Assembly: GCF_021130785.1 (NCBI RefSeq)
Contig: NC_060210.1
Coordinates: 187,806,501 to 187,870,500, forward strand
DNA from: Homalodisca vitripennis
Taxonomy: Eukaryota > Arthropoda > Insecta > Hemiptera > Cicadellidae
DNA: 64,000 nucleotides
Direction of reading: 5' to 3'
Shown here: positions 12,967-25,300 of the stretch, piece by piece
How the letters are laid out: each line of letters begins with the position of its first letter
How positions within the stretch are numbered: position 1 is the first letter of the stretch
Translations under genes and position numbers: made by a program
Notes under the pieces: generated by a model
The model's input: only the letters and a program-made list of their open reading frames with translations
Told to the model about the DNA's origin: nothing
Databases searched by the model: none

Positions 12967-13962
12967 GTAAATATAAAAATGTTGTTTCCTGTCTCAGTCA
13001 TTACTCTTCCTATCTATATATAAGTAGTAGGCTATAAATGCTGTAAATGCCATACTTGTATTGCTCTGGGTATTGTTTGTTTTAAAACTATATAACATTA
13101 CTTTAATAAAGAAACAAACGCTGTGTTTAATCCACAAAAAACAACACAAAAGTATTTGTTTTAAATATTAAAAGTTTTATTGCAATTTTTAAACTAATAA
13201 AACGATTAATTATTTATATTATTAGCAAAGTTACCAGTACAACATTTCTAAAAGATGCACCTATTTTAAAGTTTATTACACAGACTAACATCTTAAGCTG
13301 CCTACGATTCACACTAGATACATTATTGAGATATCCTTTACAGAAGTCATAATAAGACTATGATACTGTAAGAATTAATTATTCTTGGAATTAGCACTGA
13401 TAAATAATTGCAATAGCTACGGTACTCCTATTTGTGGTTGCCTACTCGGGAAGTTTTATAACTGTCAGTCCCTTACCTACCTACCATTTACTACTTTCTT
13501 TTGGGGTTTACCTGGCTTATTACTCTCCTTGAATTGCTATCTAAAATCAACCCATGTTGAAGTATAACTAGAATTTAGATTTTTTTCCACGTAATACTGT
13601 AACTTACCCACTTTTTAAAGTTTTTAAATTTTTTAGTTTTGTGTCCGGCTACCTCATAGTCTAATATTTTAATATCTTATACAGTATGCGTAACCTATAA
13701 TTTTCCCTCCTATTTCTATATACACATATGTAATAACGTACTCCCGCAACTCTAACCTTCCTAACCCCGATACATTTTCCATCCTGGTGGTTTGGATACT
13801 TAACAAATCGAGGCCGTTGAATTATCTATCCGTTGTTAAAATGTTTGTTTATCTATCCGTAACTGTACTTAATGTTCAAGTTTACCCGTCTCGTAATATT
13901 TATAAACAATAGCTCGATTGCCTTTTCTGCCTTATTATGCCAATTGTCTTGGGCCAGTGATA

Positions 13963-14150
13963 TTTATTTTTTTAAGACGTTATAAAATACAATCAGGAGG
14001 AGAGTCGTTACTGTACAAGGTCGACGTTACTTATGAAAATACTGATGGTCACTTGCAAGATTTAAACTCTTATCCAAATTCCGAGGTCTTACTATTCTGA
14101 TAAACTAACCCGTGATTATCAATGGCCCATACCGCCTTTTATTTTTAGCC
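13963..14150 (-). mobile_element. Putative tRNA-derived SINE, copy 1
   Basis: On the minus strand a tRNA-like head contains a B-box-like stretch (cognate of GAGTTCAAATC in copy 3, here GAGTTTAAATC) about 40 bases after GGGTTAGTTTATC. A non-tRNA body ending CGACTCTCCTCCTGATTGTA and a run of A follow. All three unit copies carry it, so it predates the duplication. The edges are approximate. Confidence 0.45.
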
Positions 14151-16690
14151 AATAAAACAACTCCTGCAATTTTATGCTATAAATACTATGCTTAGCTCCT
14201 TGTTGTGCATGGTTTAAGTCTCAGTATAAGTATCCCAGTGATGATTCCTTTCTGCCATTAGTATGTGATATAAATATGAAGATCCAATAACATTGTTTCC
14301 TTACCCAATTATATGCCTTCTGCAAACAATATATAGCATTGTGTCATTGGTACTGATTACTGGACGTGTTTCCTGATCTTGTTCAACAGATCAGTAAACA
14401 CGATCGTTTTGAGATTTAACTCAGTTGGAATACACAGAGGTAATATAGTTGCTATTAGAATGAGTTAGAATAGATTATTCCGCTACAGATAACTAACTAC
14501 CTTTCTCCACATATATAGGCTACTAAACCTTATTCAAACTACGACAATAGTTAAAAAAATTCTTTAGTTTAAATAAACACAGGGTAGATACCATCGAAGA
14601 ATTATTCATCAAATGGCAGTAATTTTTCTAATACTAGAGACATTATACTAATAATATACCATAAACTAGGGTCACTTGTAGATAGAAGTATGCAAACGTA
14701 AGATTAGAAATGTCAGTAATCGAAATACAACCTGTCTCACCTAAAGATTATTGACGAATTTATATGAAATACCTTCCAGATAAAGTCAACAACTAAAAAT
14801 CATAACGAAACAACGAAATACATGAATTGAGGTTACATTGAGGTTGAGTGGTAGTGAGAGGACCGACAGCTCTAACTCTCCCTCTTCAATAAAGGCGTTT
14901 TTCACAAAGAAATACCGGAAGTGGAGAATGGAGATAGCCTCTCTACGAGTTCGTTGAGATAGATTATTCCAAGACAGAGGTAAGAGGAGGTGGAAGCAGA
15001 TGGGAATGTATTTGATCCAGTTAATCAAGAAATGTACCGTTGCGAAGCGTTTTTGATCGTGTATTGATCCGATAACTACTAAGACTGACATCAACATTGA
15101 ATAGCTCTAATGCAGGACTTACCAAACCGTGGAAGTCACAACGTGTTTTGTGCCATGCTCATCTTAAGATGAATCGTGAAGAACGAGACAAAAGGATTTA
15201 AGGATTTTGTTTTCTATTATTGGTGCAGAATGGACCTCTAGATTGTCAGGAAATCCTTTCTTCATTGAATTAGATTATACACATACTTTGGATAAACCAA
15301 TATTATAAAATACATTTACTTCAAAAAAATAATTATCGTAGACTTATGAACGAGTTTAGATTGGTTTGATTATAACCACTAAGCTAAGTTGGTTGCCATA
15401 GCTTGAGCTTTAGTTCGTGGGCAATGAAAGAAGCAAATCAAATGACTTAAGCAGGAGTGAACTAAATGATGACAGTAGCGTATATTATATAAACTTTCTT
15501 CAGGTATCAAAATCCCCTTAAGATTAAGCAAGCACTAAAATAAAAATGAAATGAGTGTGTAATGGATAACTTATAAAAGTCATGGTGCATAAATTAAGCT
15601 GTACGTTATATAAAAAATACTGAAACATAAATTTGAGAATCAAGATTTATTGATGCACACCAACAAAATTAATGGAACAGACTGTGCACTGAATATCACT
15701 TTCACAACCCACCAGAGATGACGAACGGCTGAGCAAAAGTAAAAAGAGCAATCCCAATACCTTCGGTTGTTCAGGCATTACGATTTTGTTTTTGATCTTA
15801 GTCTTAGTGTATTCAAGTATAGAAGTAACCTTGCTTCAAAAAAGGACTGATCTAGCGGTTGATCTAATTGTTTAATGTATAAAGTCTGAAATATTTTACA
15901 TATGACAATCATACTGCATAAAAGTGGGTCTTTTTTAAACTTTGCCCATGGTGGTATTGTATAACCAATAACAAGTAGGATCAAAGGGGAATCGTTTTAT
16001 AAAACGAGGATTATACTATAGCAGTTAAAGAACTTTACAATAAACTTAAAAAGAGTAATGAATGTCAGATTTACTGATAAAAAAGAGGTATTCTGTCCGG
16101 TGTATTATATTGATTGAATTCCACTTAATGCAATATTTTTAGACCAGCAAACTTTATGGAAGGAGAGAAGTACACCAATGCATTACCATCTTATCTGTAA
16201 GCGTGATAATTTTTTTTTAAGATAAATTGCATTGTCTGATAGAATACAAATATTCGTGTAGTGTTTTGTATTACGATTGACTAAATTTGAGTATGTAAAA
16301 ACTCTGCATCACCTAAGTTATCAGGGTACTGGAGTCAATTAACTGGAAATAAAAGGAAGGTCTTATAGGAAACTTATTTGTTTAATTGTAACTTATGTTG
16401 TTTTTCCACCATTCTATCTGATGCACTCATCGTGTTTACAAGCATTTATGAGAATAGGCCTCTTCTGGACTCAATCTACTCTCTGACTATATATTTAGAG
16501 TAAAAGTTAAAATGCCTAAAAATCAATAGTCTTGACATTTCTTTCAGCTATAATTATTTATTATGTATAACTATTGTTTAAATCATGTGTTTAAGATCCA
16601 GTTCTACTTCGTTGTATAGAATATACATATTTACTTTAATACTAATAACCTTATTACTGTGCATAATTTACAAGGACTCTAATTGTAATA
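14150..16690. other. Non-coding unit DNA
   Basis: Aligns with 37,960-42,030 and, as far as the window goes, with 61,160-64,000. The minus-strand frame at 14,786-15,097 recurs at 63,208-63,495. Copy 2 has a stop in it, and most differences change residues, so I do not call it a gene. Confidence 0.5.
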
Positions 16691-17115
16691 ATATTCTGAC
16701 GTTTTGTTTCAGCATACAGGTTTACTTTACGTTCTCAATGGGAGGAACTTCAGTACCGTAAGTCTTTGAAACATGTCATATATGAGTTTTCACGCCATTC
16801 TGAAACAACTGTTTTGTTTACATGTCTAGATTGTTACAGCATTATGCCATAAGTTTGAAAGAGAAATAAGCATCTTCTTGGTATCATATTTGTGATTCGA
16901 GAGTCTTGTTCTGATTATTTTCAGGTGGCCTCGGTCCTACGTTGATCCGACGTCCTCTCTGTGACACTTCTCATCATATAACACTTCTTCACGTGTGTTG
17001 CAAAACACGCAAAGTATGAAAGTTGGTTGAATGGAAAAAAGTGTGAATGAGTGAGTGCGTGTAGAACTTCATTTAACTACGACAAATAATTCTGCACTAC
17101 ACAAAACTTTCAGGT
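16690..17115. other. Strongly conserved island, copy 1
   Basis: Bases 16,886-17,068 show no difference from 42,214-42,396 over 183 bases, although flanking DNA is clearly diverged. On the plus strand two exon-like patches can be drawn: 16,712-16,756 (AG before, GTAAGT after), then a TTTTCAG acceptor at 16,917-16,923 followed by an open frame to 17,037. No protein family is recognised. It may be a duplicated enhancer, a small exon pair or a gene-conversion tract. Confidence 0.5.
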
Positions 17116-17251
17116 ATACTATATTTATCTCATCATATAACACTTAAGTTTACACATTGTTGTATGAATTAATTTTTACCAACACATTCTGTCAATATAT
17201 TATATTTCAGTAAGGTAGCTTAAAAAAATTACTTTTTGCGAACACCATCTG

Positions 17252-17276
17252 TTTATTTATTTATTTATTTATTTAT
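17252..17276 (-). repeat. (TAAA)n tail of LINE
   Basis: TTTA units on the plus strand, forming the 3' tail of the minus-strand LINE. Confidence 0.9.
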
Positions 17277-17816
17277 ACATTCCAACGGCAATGCCATTTT
17301 AAAAATACAATGAATTGATGACATGCGAATAAATGGTACAAACATACATGGATACAAAGAAACAAAATTGCATGCTTAAGATAACTACAAACAATTATAT
17401 AAACGTGTAAAATAACATAATTATAGAATATGTAATAATGATAATAATAAATACGGGTATGTAATAACATAATAATACAATTTGCTATATCAATGTAATA
17501 AATTGCAATATATAAGTAAAAATATAATAAACCAACAATATATACACAACAATAATAATATGACGTTACAACAAATCCATTAATTAGATCACAAAAGTAT
17601 AAACTACGACAACTGAAGTGCAAGTTAAGCACAGTATTTATAAGTAACAAAGAGCATGAACTGAGTTATGTAGGTCAGAGAGAGAAAAATGGCAGGAAGG
17701 GTCAAAGTAAAGGCAAAGGAAGTTTGGTCAGTGGATGGGGAAGAGTTATGTTGAGCTGCAGAAGGTGGTGGATAGTGTAGCAAAGAGTTTAGACAGCTTG
17801 GTTAACCACATTCCCC

Positions 17817-19631
17817 TCAATCCACATATAAGGACACCCATTTCTTTTTCAGTGTTTTCAGATTCGTGCAGAACAGGTCTAGCTCGGCAGGAACGCAGTT
17901 TCCAACGCTATGTAGTCTGGCCATGGGTCCGTTCTTCAGGTAGTTTGTCCGATAATATTTGCGAACAAAGAGTTCAGTTGACCTGGTAGTGCGTGGAATT
18001 CGAAAGTTTATCATGGCAAGAAGATCAGGACAATCAAGGGATCCATTGATAAGCCTTGAGAGAAAAGCTAGATCAGCAAGCTCACGGCGAACTTCCAGCG
18101 GGCAGAGGTTGAACTGTTTCATGACGTCATCGACAGGGACCTCATGGAAAAGAAAGCCCAATGTAGTTCCAACGAGTCCAACAAATCTCCCTTGAATCCT
18201 TTCAAGCCTGATAATGTGATGTTGGTAGTAGGGGTTCGAAACAACTGAAGCATATTCTAAGATCGGACGTAGAAGAGACTTATATAAGATTGAGATGGAG
18301 TGTGTAGATAGGCCACTTCTAGCTGTACGTGACAGAAGACCCAACAAACGATTAGCTTTGGCACATATGATGTCAATGTGATGATCAGGTGAGAGTGCGT
18401 GATTGAGATGCACGCCAAGATCCTTTACAACCTGTACCCGCTGCAATCCCTCGCCCTGAATGTAATAATTGGCATGTACAAATTCTTCACCCCTGTGAAA
18501 AGACATCACCATGCTTTTCTTAGCATTCAGCTGCATGAAGTTTTCATCACACCATCTAGAGACCCCATCAAGGGATCTCTGGAGACTAGCACTATCCTCA
18601 ATTGAATTCAAAACACTAAACAGCTTGATATCGTCAGCAAACATAAGAAAATTGCTTTCGATGACTTCCCCAATGTCATTTATAAATATGTTGAAAAGAT
18701 AAGGTCCCAGTAGAGAACCCTGAGGCACTCCAGACTTGACTAGATAAGGATTAGAATAACCACCACCAAACTTGACTATAGACAATCTTCCGGTCAAGTA
18801 ACTCTTAAACCAGGATAAAAGAGGTTCAGATATGCCATATGAATCAAGTTTGGAGACCAAAAGAGTGTGACAAACCTTGTCAAATGCCTTACTGCAGTCC
18901 AGGTAGATTGCATCGACTTGAGCGAAACTTGAGAAGGCTGATAAAATGAATTCTTCATATTGGACAAGGTTTGTGACGGTTGACCGGCCGCTAGTAAATC
19001 CGTGCTGCCTTGGTATCAAAATAGTGGATATGAGGGGCTTTAGACTTTCAAGGACAATAGCCTCCAACATCTTCGTGATAGGGGACTGTATAGTGATGGG
19101 CCTATAGCATGTAGCTGAGTCTCTTCTTCCATCCTTATAGATTGGGACAACAAAGCTTGTTTTTAAAGACGATGGGAAGAATCCCTCCTGTAAACTTGAG
19201 TTGATAAAACGCGAGAGTGGGGTGCAAATCAAGTCGCTGCAATAACGAAGTACAACTGGAGGAATGCAGTCGGGTCCCACACCCTTTGAGATGTCCAAGG
19301 AATCAAGCTTTTGTTTCACTTCCTCAGGGCTGCATCTTATCTGAGAAAGATATATGTTACAATCTCTCGGAATCAATGCTGGGGAGATATGAGTTGACTC
19401 AGAAAAGACACTTGAGAAGTGGCGAGCAAACAAGTTGCACATTTCATCAGGAACAGAAGATTCATCATCCCCAAGGGTAATTTTTGAGGGAAAAGAATCT
19501 GTGCGTCGAAGATTCTTGACGTGGCTCCAGAAGACTTTTGGGTTAGTAGAGATCGTCCTATCCACATGTTCGATATAAGAGTTATAGCAATCAGTTGCAA
19601 GAACTCTGCAAGAATCTGTTAAAAAGTTCAT
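17817..19631 (-). CDS. LINE reverse transcriptase, N-terminally truncated
   Basis: About 604 residues, open to the 5' break. Reverse transcriptase motifs appear in order: GPDCIPPVVLRY (about 119-130), YRPITIQSPITKMLE (about 176-190), HGFTSGRSTVTNL (about 210-222), the block A aspartate in AIYLDCSKAFDKV (about 241-253), GVPQGSLLGPYLFNIFINDI (301-320) and the catalytic FADD box (331-334, Phe in place of the usual Tyr). The C-terminal ~200 residues form the thumb and tail region common in jockey/CR1-type proteins. It would copy its own RNA into target DNA. The upstream apurinic endonuclease and any ORF1 are gone. The uninterrupted frame means the insertion is fairly young. The Met at 19,631 is at the truncation edge and is unlikely to be a real start. 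Confidence 0.92.
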   Translation of the reverse strand: MNFLTDSCRVLATDCYNSYIEHVDRTISTNPKVFWSHVKNLRRTDSFPSKITLGDDESSVPDEMCNLFARHFSSVFSESTHISPALIPRDCNIYLSQIRCSPEEVKQKLDSLDISKGVGPDCIPPVVLRYCSDLICTPLSRFINSSLQEGFFPSSLKTSFVVPIYKDGRRDSATCYRPITIQSPITKMLEAIVLESLKPLISTILIPRQHGFTSGRSTVTNLVQYEEFILSAFSSFAQVDAIYLDCSKAFDKVCHTLLVSKLDSYGISEPLLSWFKSYLTGRLSIVKFGGGYSNPYLVKSGVPQGSLLGPYLFNIFINDIGEVIESNFLMFADDIKLFSVLNSIEDSASLQRSLDGVSRWCDENFMQLNAKKSMVMSFHRGEEFVHANYYIQGEGLQRVQVVKDLGVHLNHALSPDHHIDIICAKANRLLGLLSRTARSGLSTHSISILYKSLLRPILEYASVVSNPYYQHHIIRLERIQGRFVGLVGTTLGFLFHEVPVDDVMKQFNLCPLEVRRELADLAFLSRLINGSLDCPDLLAMINFRIPRTTRSTELFVRKYYRTNYLKNGPMARLHSVGNCVPAELDLFCTNLKTLKKKWVSLYVD

Positions 19632-19692
19632 AGGATATCAACTCCAATATTTTATTAAATATAGTACATGTTTTGTTTTCTGATTGTTCCAG

Positions 19693-19759
19693 GGTGATGC
19701 GGTCTATGTGGCAGGAGGTCGCCCCACTCACACTAATACACACACTACACATAAACTAG
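19693..19759 (+). other. Exon-like 67-base patch, copy 1
   Basis: Preceded by TGATTGTTCCAG and followed by GTAATG. The open frame reads GDAVYVAGGRPTHTNTHTTH then KL. The edges and the frame are kept in copy 2 (42,663-42,729) with three changes, two of them altering residues. It may be a small internal exon on the plus strand or non-coding conserved DNA. No family recognised. Confidence 0.3.
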
Positions 19760-19949
19760 GTAATGTATTGTTCTACTTAAAATATTTAGTCAATTTGACT
19801 ACAATGGTTGATTCAGAATGGCACGATATTACTAATTTTTACAGGATATGTACTTGATAAAATTTAGCAGACTTAGTGTAATAATTTTAATTACTGTTTT
19901 TTGAAATTATTAGGCTATATGAGTTGAAGAGTTTACGAATTAATTAAAA

Positions 19950-20165
19950 ATCCTAGAGGGAAAGTGTATCCTTTTGTGTTTTCTTGTAATGTTTCCCTAG
20001 CGTTTCTGTGTTTGCAAACTGGGGGCTCGTAACGATGGTGTTCGTTTATGAGTCGTAACAATTGTGACGTTTGCACGTGTGTACTCGTGTGAGCGTTCCC
20101 TTTCGTCTCCACTCACTTCTAGAAACCAAGGGAATTCGGAAGGTTGGGCTGCAGTGGAAAGGTTA
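19950..20165. other. Conserved island between copies (with 42,910-43,145)
   Basis: Over 200 bases are nearly unchanged, including GCAAACTGGGGGCTCGTAAC and a CGTGTG-rich stretch. A minus-strand frame of about 55 codons is open in both copies, but most differences change the residue, which argues against coding. It is a candidate regulatory element. Confidence 0.45.
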
Positions 20166-21080
20166 CTGTAGCCATTTCCAAGCAGACTTTAAGATTAAAC
20201 GTATACTAAAATGCACTTGAATTTCTCAATTTTTTTTAAATTCAACTTAAAATATAAATGAGACAGAATAAAAATTTAAATATTGGTCAAATCCAAATGT
20301 CACGCAGATTGTTAAACACATGTACGATTTACAAATTTTAAATCTAGAATTAATAATAATATAAATAATTTTGCAAAATACTTTTAAGTGCATACATAAA
20401 GAATGGGATTAGTTGATTACGGGTGGGTGAAACCACTGAGAAAATCGTATTAAACTTATGGCATGGAAACTCATTTTTTAACTTATGATTTTCATCTAAG
20501 CTCAAACATTATTTAGTCTTATAAATAAACTTTATTGCTAAATGTTAATTTTGAAAACAGCTGACCAATTTGGATAAACATTTTTTATTTGTTTGAAATT
20601 AGTGGAAGTCTTTTAATCAGGAAAAGATTGCTAATCGTCTCGAAATGATTTAGAATGTTTGAAAATAATAATATTATTTCTGTTCCACGTATAATATAAA
20701 TGAATAAACAGCTAAATATGTAAATATTTAAAAGTCAAAACCGTAAAATGTATAAAAGTAATTATAAATGTATCTAATCAAACGTGGGGAAGTCTAGAGC
20801 AGGTTCCGGCAACAAACAAAACTGGCTCTACTTTGGGGAATTACCTCTTAACAAAGGGTTGTATTAAATTTGCAAGCTCACAACGTTTTGTTTTTTTTTC
20901 CCAGAATATTTCATTGTTTTGCAGCAAAAGGTGGAACATTCGTAGGAAATTTATGATAATCAAGAAGGTAGGATAAGAAAAAAATCTATGAATTGGATAT
21001 TTTATTGTGCAGTAATAATTGCATTATTTTAGATTGCAATTTATTCTTATTTGTATTAATCAATGAATTGTAACCAACGT

Positions 21081-24000
21081 TATTTTTTACTACCAAAACT
21101 TTGAAAGAGACGACATTATAGACTTTCCCTTACACACACGTATAAAATATAAAAAAATGTTGAAACGTTAAAACAACCAAACTATGTTTAGCGTATGATT
21201 AATTAACTATGTCTATCCACCTAGCTAGATGTTGGTCCCACAACAGTTCATTTCTTTTAGTGGGAACTTTCTAAAAAAATAAGCGTAGTTAAAAAAACAA
21301 TCATTAAATAACACTAGTGTAAAATTACGATGAATTACAGTAATAAATTAATCCTAGTTTAATTACCAGTTCTAAATACTAATCAGGTCTTCAAGATTAT
21401 ACCACATAAGTGACAGTTGCTGCAGTATGATTAAGCTAATCACTCTTGTTAGCTCATGAGATATGAGTAACGTGGTTCTAGAGTATACCGAACTGCCAAT
21501 CACTCAGCGTAGTGGATAATTGATCTCAATATGTCAAGAGGAGCTCAATACCCTCAGACTACCAAGCTGTACTTAATAAATTTTGGATTATATATCCACA
21601 TATTACTTGGCATATAATATTAAATTTTCCATCCGAGTCAATAGGTAAATTTAATTATTATATTCTCTTTTCAAGAAAGTCAAACTATGATAAATAACAC
21701 ACGTTAATTTTTAGCTATCAGGACTGAAATTTTTATTCACTAAGTCATTTTTATATATCTTCCAAAAGCACTGTTGGAAAAAATGTCTCTTTAGTATCCT
21801 CGAGATTTAGTGTTTTTATAATAAATATATAGGGTCCTAACAATGAGATACATCCTGCTGATTGAAATAAAAATTAAAGCGATACGTGAGATACATCTCT
21901 GTGAGTGGCTTTTAAAATTACAAAGAACATACTCACAGGACTAGGTAAATATTGACTACTGTATAAGATAATAGCACAGCACGACAAGTTGTGTTGCGCC
22001 CCATTCTCATGACACTTGACTTTTCAAATATATTATATCTCATCTTTTTCAGATGGCCGAATAAACGCTCAGCCGTGATATTCGTCATTATAAAATACGG
22101 GGCTGCCTATATAGAAATGAAGGTTCCTTAAAATAATTTTAAGTCAAGTCGGTTTGTTCTAGAGTACATAGCGGAGAGACAAAGAGATAAAATTTTATGT
22201 TTACAATTCTCTGACGCTCAGCTACTTCTAAATATGTGTCTTAAAGAGAGAGAAAATGTCATCTTATATTTTTTTATAATTCGCTGCAATACAAATGGCG
22301 AAAGTTGCGACTTACTATGCTTAATGACCAAATTTTCTTGAACTAATTTAATTTAAATTGAATTAGGAAACCCGAAACGGCCAAAACAATACTTGCTTAG
22401 TTTATGAAATATTTCAATAGGTTTTAATATAAATGAAGTGTAAATTTTTACAGTACATTTTAACTATTTTTTTTTATAATGTGATTATTAATTTATTTAG
22501 ATTGTTTTTTAAATAAAATATTGCTAAAGAATTTCAATCATTTTTTTGTTTGGTTCATTTGAGGCATCGATTATATAGGTAGTTACTATTTGAATATGAA
22601 GCATATAGTTTTCATTTAATACATTTTTGAGTGTTCTGATTGTTTTTATTGTCGTTTCGGGTAGTGCGTTAACAGTTCCAATAACTTATGTGACAATAGC
22701 ACTGTCCGGGGCTTACAGAAATTCATTACTAATATATAGCAAATTGGTCCACTGTCAATGGTGAAAAAATATGAGGTCAGATGTACCTCATATTTATGTA
22801 CCTTCATATTTCCTATCATATACGGATAAGGAATTTTAAAGTATAAATAAAAAAATTACAGTTTCTGTACATAGTTTCTGGTTTTTATTTTATTATTCAT
22901 TACGTTATAATCTTGTACTCGATACAATACATACTCAAACTGTGTTTCTCGACGTACATCCTTGAGAGTTTTCCACTGACAAAATGTTAAACTGCGTTTC
23001 TAATAAAAAAAAGGTATTTGTAAATGTTAAGGAAAACAAACCAAAAAAATATTAAACGAAAAACTTGACGAAAGTAGAAAAAGTCAACGACGAAACGATA
23101 TTTTAAGAATAACTTGGAGAAAATGGGGAAGTCAACAATGTTATATCTCCGGTTAGTGTGGGAGGCTTCTCGTTCGATCCACATCCGAAAACATCCTGGC
23201 CTGAAGATATACTCCCAATTGACCAATTTATATCAGTTCAAATTAATTATTCGAACAGTGTTGTTTATACAGTAAGATAAACAAACATAAAGAATTCTGC
23301 TTTCTCCATCAACTAAACCTGTCAATTAAATTATTACCTCATTATTATAAATTCATTGTAATATTACAGTACTAGACTTTATAGATGCAATAAATTAATT
23401 TCATTGTACATCTTACACACAAGAGCTGTATTCTCCAGTGGTAAAAATATTTAATATTTAAGTGATTTGAATTCCTTATTTCGTTTTAAGGGCACTATTC
23501 TAAGAATATGCAAGGACACGTATAAGAACATAAGTTTTGTTTCTATGTTAAGCAGTAAATTGAATATTATCACACGGTTATCATGTTCTGACCTGTGTTT
23601 CAAATTTCGATCACAACTAATATAATATTTGTACTAAAACACAAAGTATTTACCATTATTTTGAAATCCACCCCTTATCAATCGTACTTTTCAATCCACC
23701 CCTTATCAATCTGTAATCCCCGTAACTTTTAAGCGGTAAATGGCTCTTTATTGTTCAGCACGTGACAATCCAGGTTAAAAACAGATGCGAAAGCTTTGCA
23801 TGACACTAATCAATCCAACAAAGTAACTGAAGACTGCAAACTGTAACCTCTACCTGTTATAAATTTGTTTAGTCTGTACCTCGTTACCGATATGGTCACT
23901 CATAATACCAATGTAAAGAAAGTTACTTTTTTTATTAAAAAATCAGGACTTCCAAGAGACTGATGCTTTCCATTTGAACATCCATTTAGATACAGTAGAT

Positions 24001-24371
24001 TCAGAGATCTACATCACATTTAAGGCCTGTGGGTTAATTTCTTAACTTATTAGGAGGAAATTGGATTTCTTTCATCAATAACTCATCGTAAAGCTGAACA
24101 ACTGTTGTTGACATTCATTGCTCCTTGAATACCTTTATGAAGTTTTTAAAGTTTGCAGTTCAGTTTGTTCTCAAAATGTACTGAAAGGCATGCGAAGAAA
24201 CAAATGAAATATAAGCAGCTCCTTGAATGCTACGATTTTAAGATTTTTTTGCCTTTGCCATATTTTCAAAAACATTTAGTTCAAAACATAAAAATTATGC
24301 ATCCCCATTTGAGATTTATGAATTCTCCGGATAATTTAACATAAAGAGCTAAGCGTATAATTGACTTATTT
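21081..24371. other. Spacer between copies 1 and 2
   Basis: AT-rich, with no convincing coding sequence. A small direct repeat, AATCCACCCCTTATCAATC, occurs twice at 23,665-23,712. Nothing else recognised. Confidence 0.5.
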
Positions 24372-24716
24372 ACAAAAAATACTTCAATATATTTCATTAA
24401 TATCTTCACTAAGTAAAAATAGCTTCTAGCTTCTCGTTGGAATTTCACAGTTCAAGAAATAAAAATAAAAGGACGTTCATGTAGTTACTCTGCTCTTTGA
24501 TAATCTTAATAAATAATTAAATGTCTTACAAAATATATTCGGTTGCTCTGCATGGTGTTGATTTAAATTAATATCCAAACCATTATATCATTACTGGAAG
24601 TACAAATATTATTACTATTACACGCCTTTAGTGAAATTTAAGCGAACTAAGAAAACTGTATTGTGTATGTATCATTGTAGTAAAGTTTAGATAATATTGA
24701 AATAGCAGTGCTGCAG

Positions 24717-25300
24717 TTGTAAATTAAAAATATAGTAGTAACTTTTAGGTACATTATTCTTCTTCTTGTAATGAAAATGTCAGGAGCAAAGGGATAAAAA
24801 AAAGAGAGCGAAAGTTTTTTCAATCACTGGCAGGATGCCATTTTGCAAGAAGTAGGGTAGCTAAGTTTAAAATGATCTATGACCCTTGACTCCACTGTAT
24901 CAATAAAAAATATCATTTCTTATGTAGTAAACATATTAAATTTAACTGGAAGTCATTGTCGGTTGTTCTCCAAGACCACCTCATTATGAAATCATTTACT
25001 GGTTGCGCATATATCACTAACACATATTTTGCTAACAACAATATAATCTTTACGATGTTTTATAAAGTATTATCAATTATCCTTTTGATTTGAAATTTTC
25101 GCCGTGGCGTAAATCTAAGATTGAGACGAAATGTGTGTCCAGAATAAAGTAAAATTAGTATTTACTTCTATTTCAATTGAGGTATTATATCTCAGATATT
25201 ATAATAAAACAACAAACAGATTCGTTAAAATAATGTTTTGATGTTAAATATAATCCATAAATAAGCTAAGATAACTATGATAAGGCACACCGTGTGTCGT
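24717..25300. other. Insert specific to copy 2, unclassified
   Basis: About 580 bases with no partner in copy 1, where the flanks are joined near 366-440. AT-rich. No open frame or terminal repeat recognised. Confidence 0.4.

Larger units (their letters stand above)
17249..19634 (-). mobile_element. 5'-truncated non-LTR retrotransposon (LINE, jockey/CR1-like)
   Basis: LINE inserted in copy 1 only. The matching place in copy 2 (around 42,572-42,605) is uninterrupted, which sets the edges within a few bases. The 3' end, at the low coordinate, is a (TAAA)n tail on the element's strand (TTTA repeats at 17,252-17,276). About 540 bases of 3' UTR separate it from the reverse transcriptase. The 5' end is cut inside the polyprotein, so the endonuclease is missing. 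About 20 bases of target present in copy 2 are missing at the insertion, and I see no clean target-site duplication, so integration was accompanied by a small deletion. Confidence 0.9.
1..21080 (+). repeat. Segmental duplication, copy 1
   Basis: First copy of a large direct repeat. Base 1 onward matches 24,372 onward, and collinear similarity continues to about 21,080 (matching about 44,046). The left limit is outside the window. Relative to copy 2 it carries extra DNA at about 690-1,535, 2,720-5,190 and 5,560-9,530, plus a LINE at 17,249-19,634. It lacks the Tigger, the mariner and several smaller inserts found in copy 2. Substitutions and small indels are frequent, so this is an old duplication rather than an assembly echo. 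From about 10,640 to 15,610 it also matches copy 3. Confidence 0.9.

Noticed and set aside
17273..17650. 125-codon minus-strand frame rich in Tyr, Cys and Ile
   Set aside because: It lies in the AT-rich 3' UTR of the LINE; composition alone explains it.
23140..23190. tRNA-like B-box (CTCGTTCGATCC) on the plus strand
   Set aside because: No matching A box, no clover-leaf and no repeat partner found, so I do not call a tRNA or SINE.
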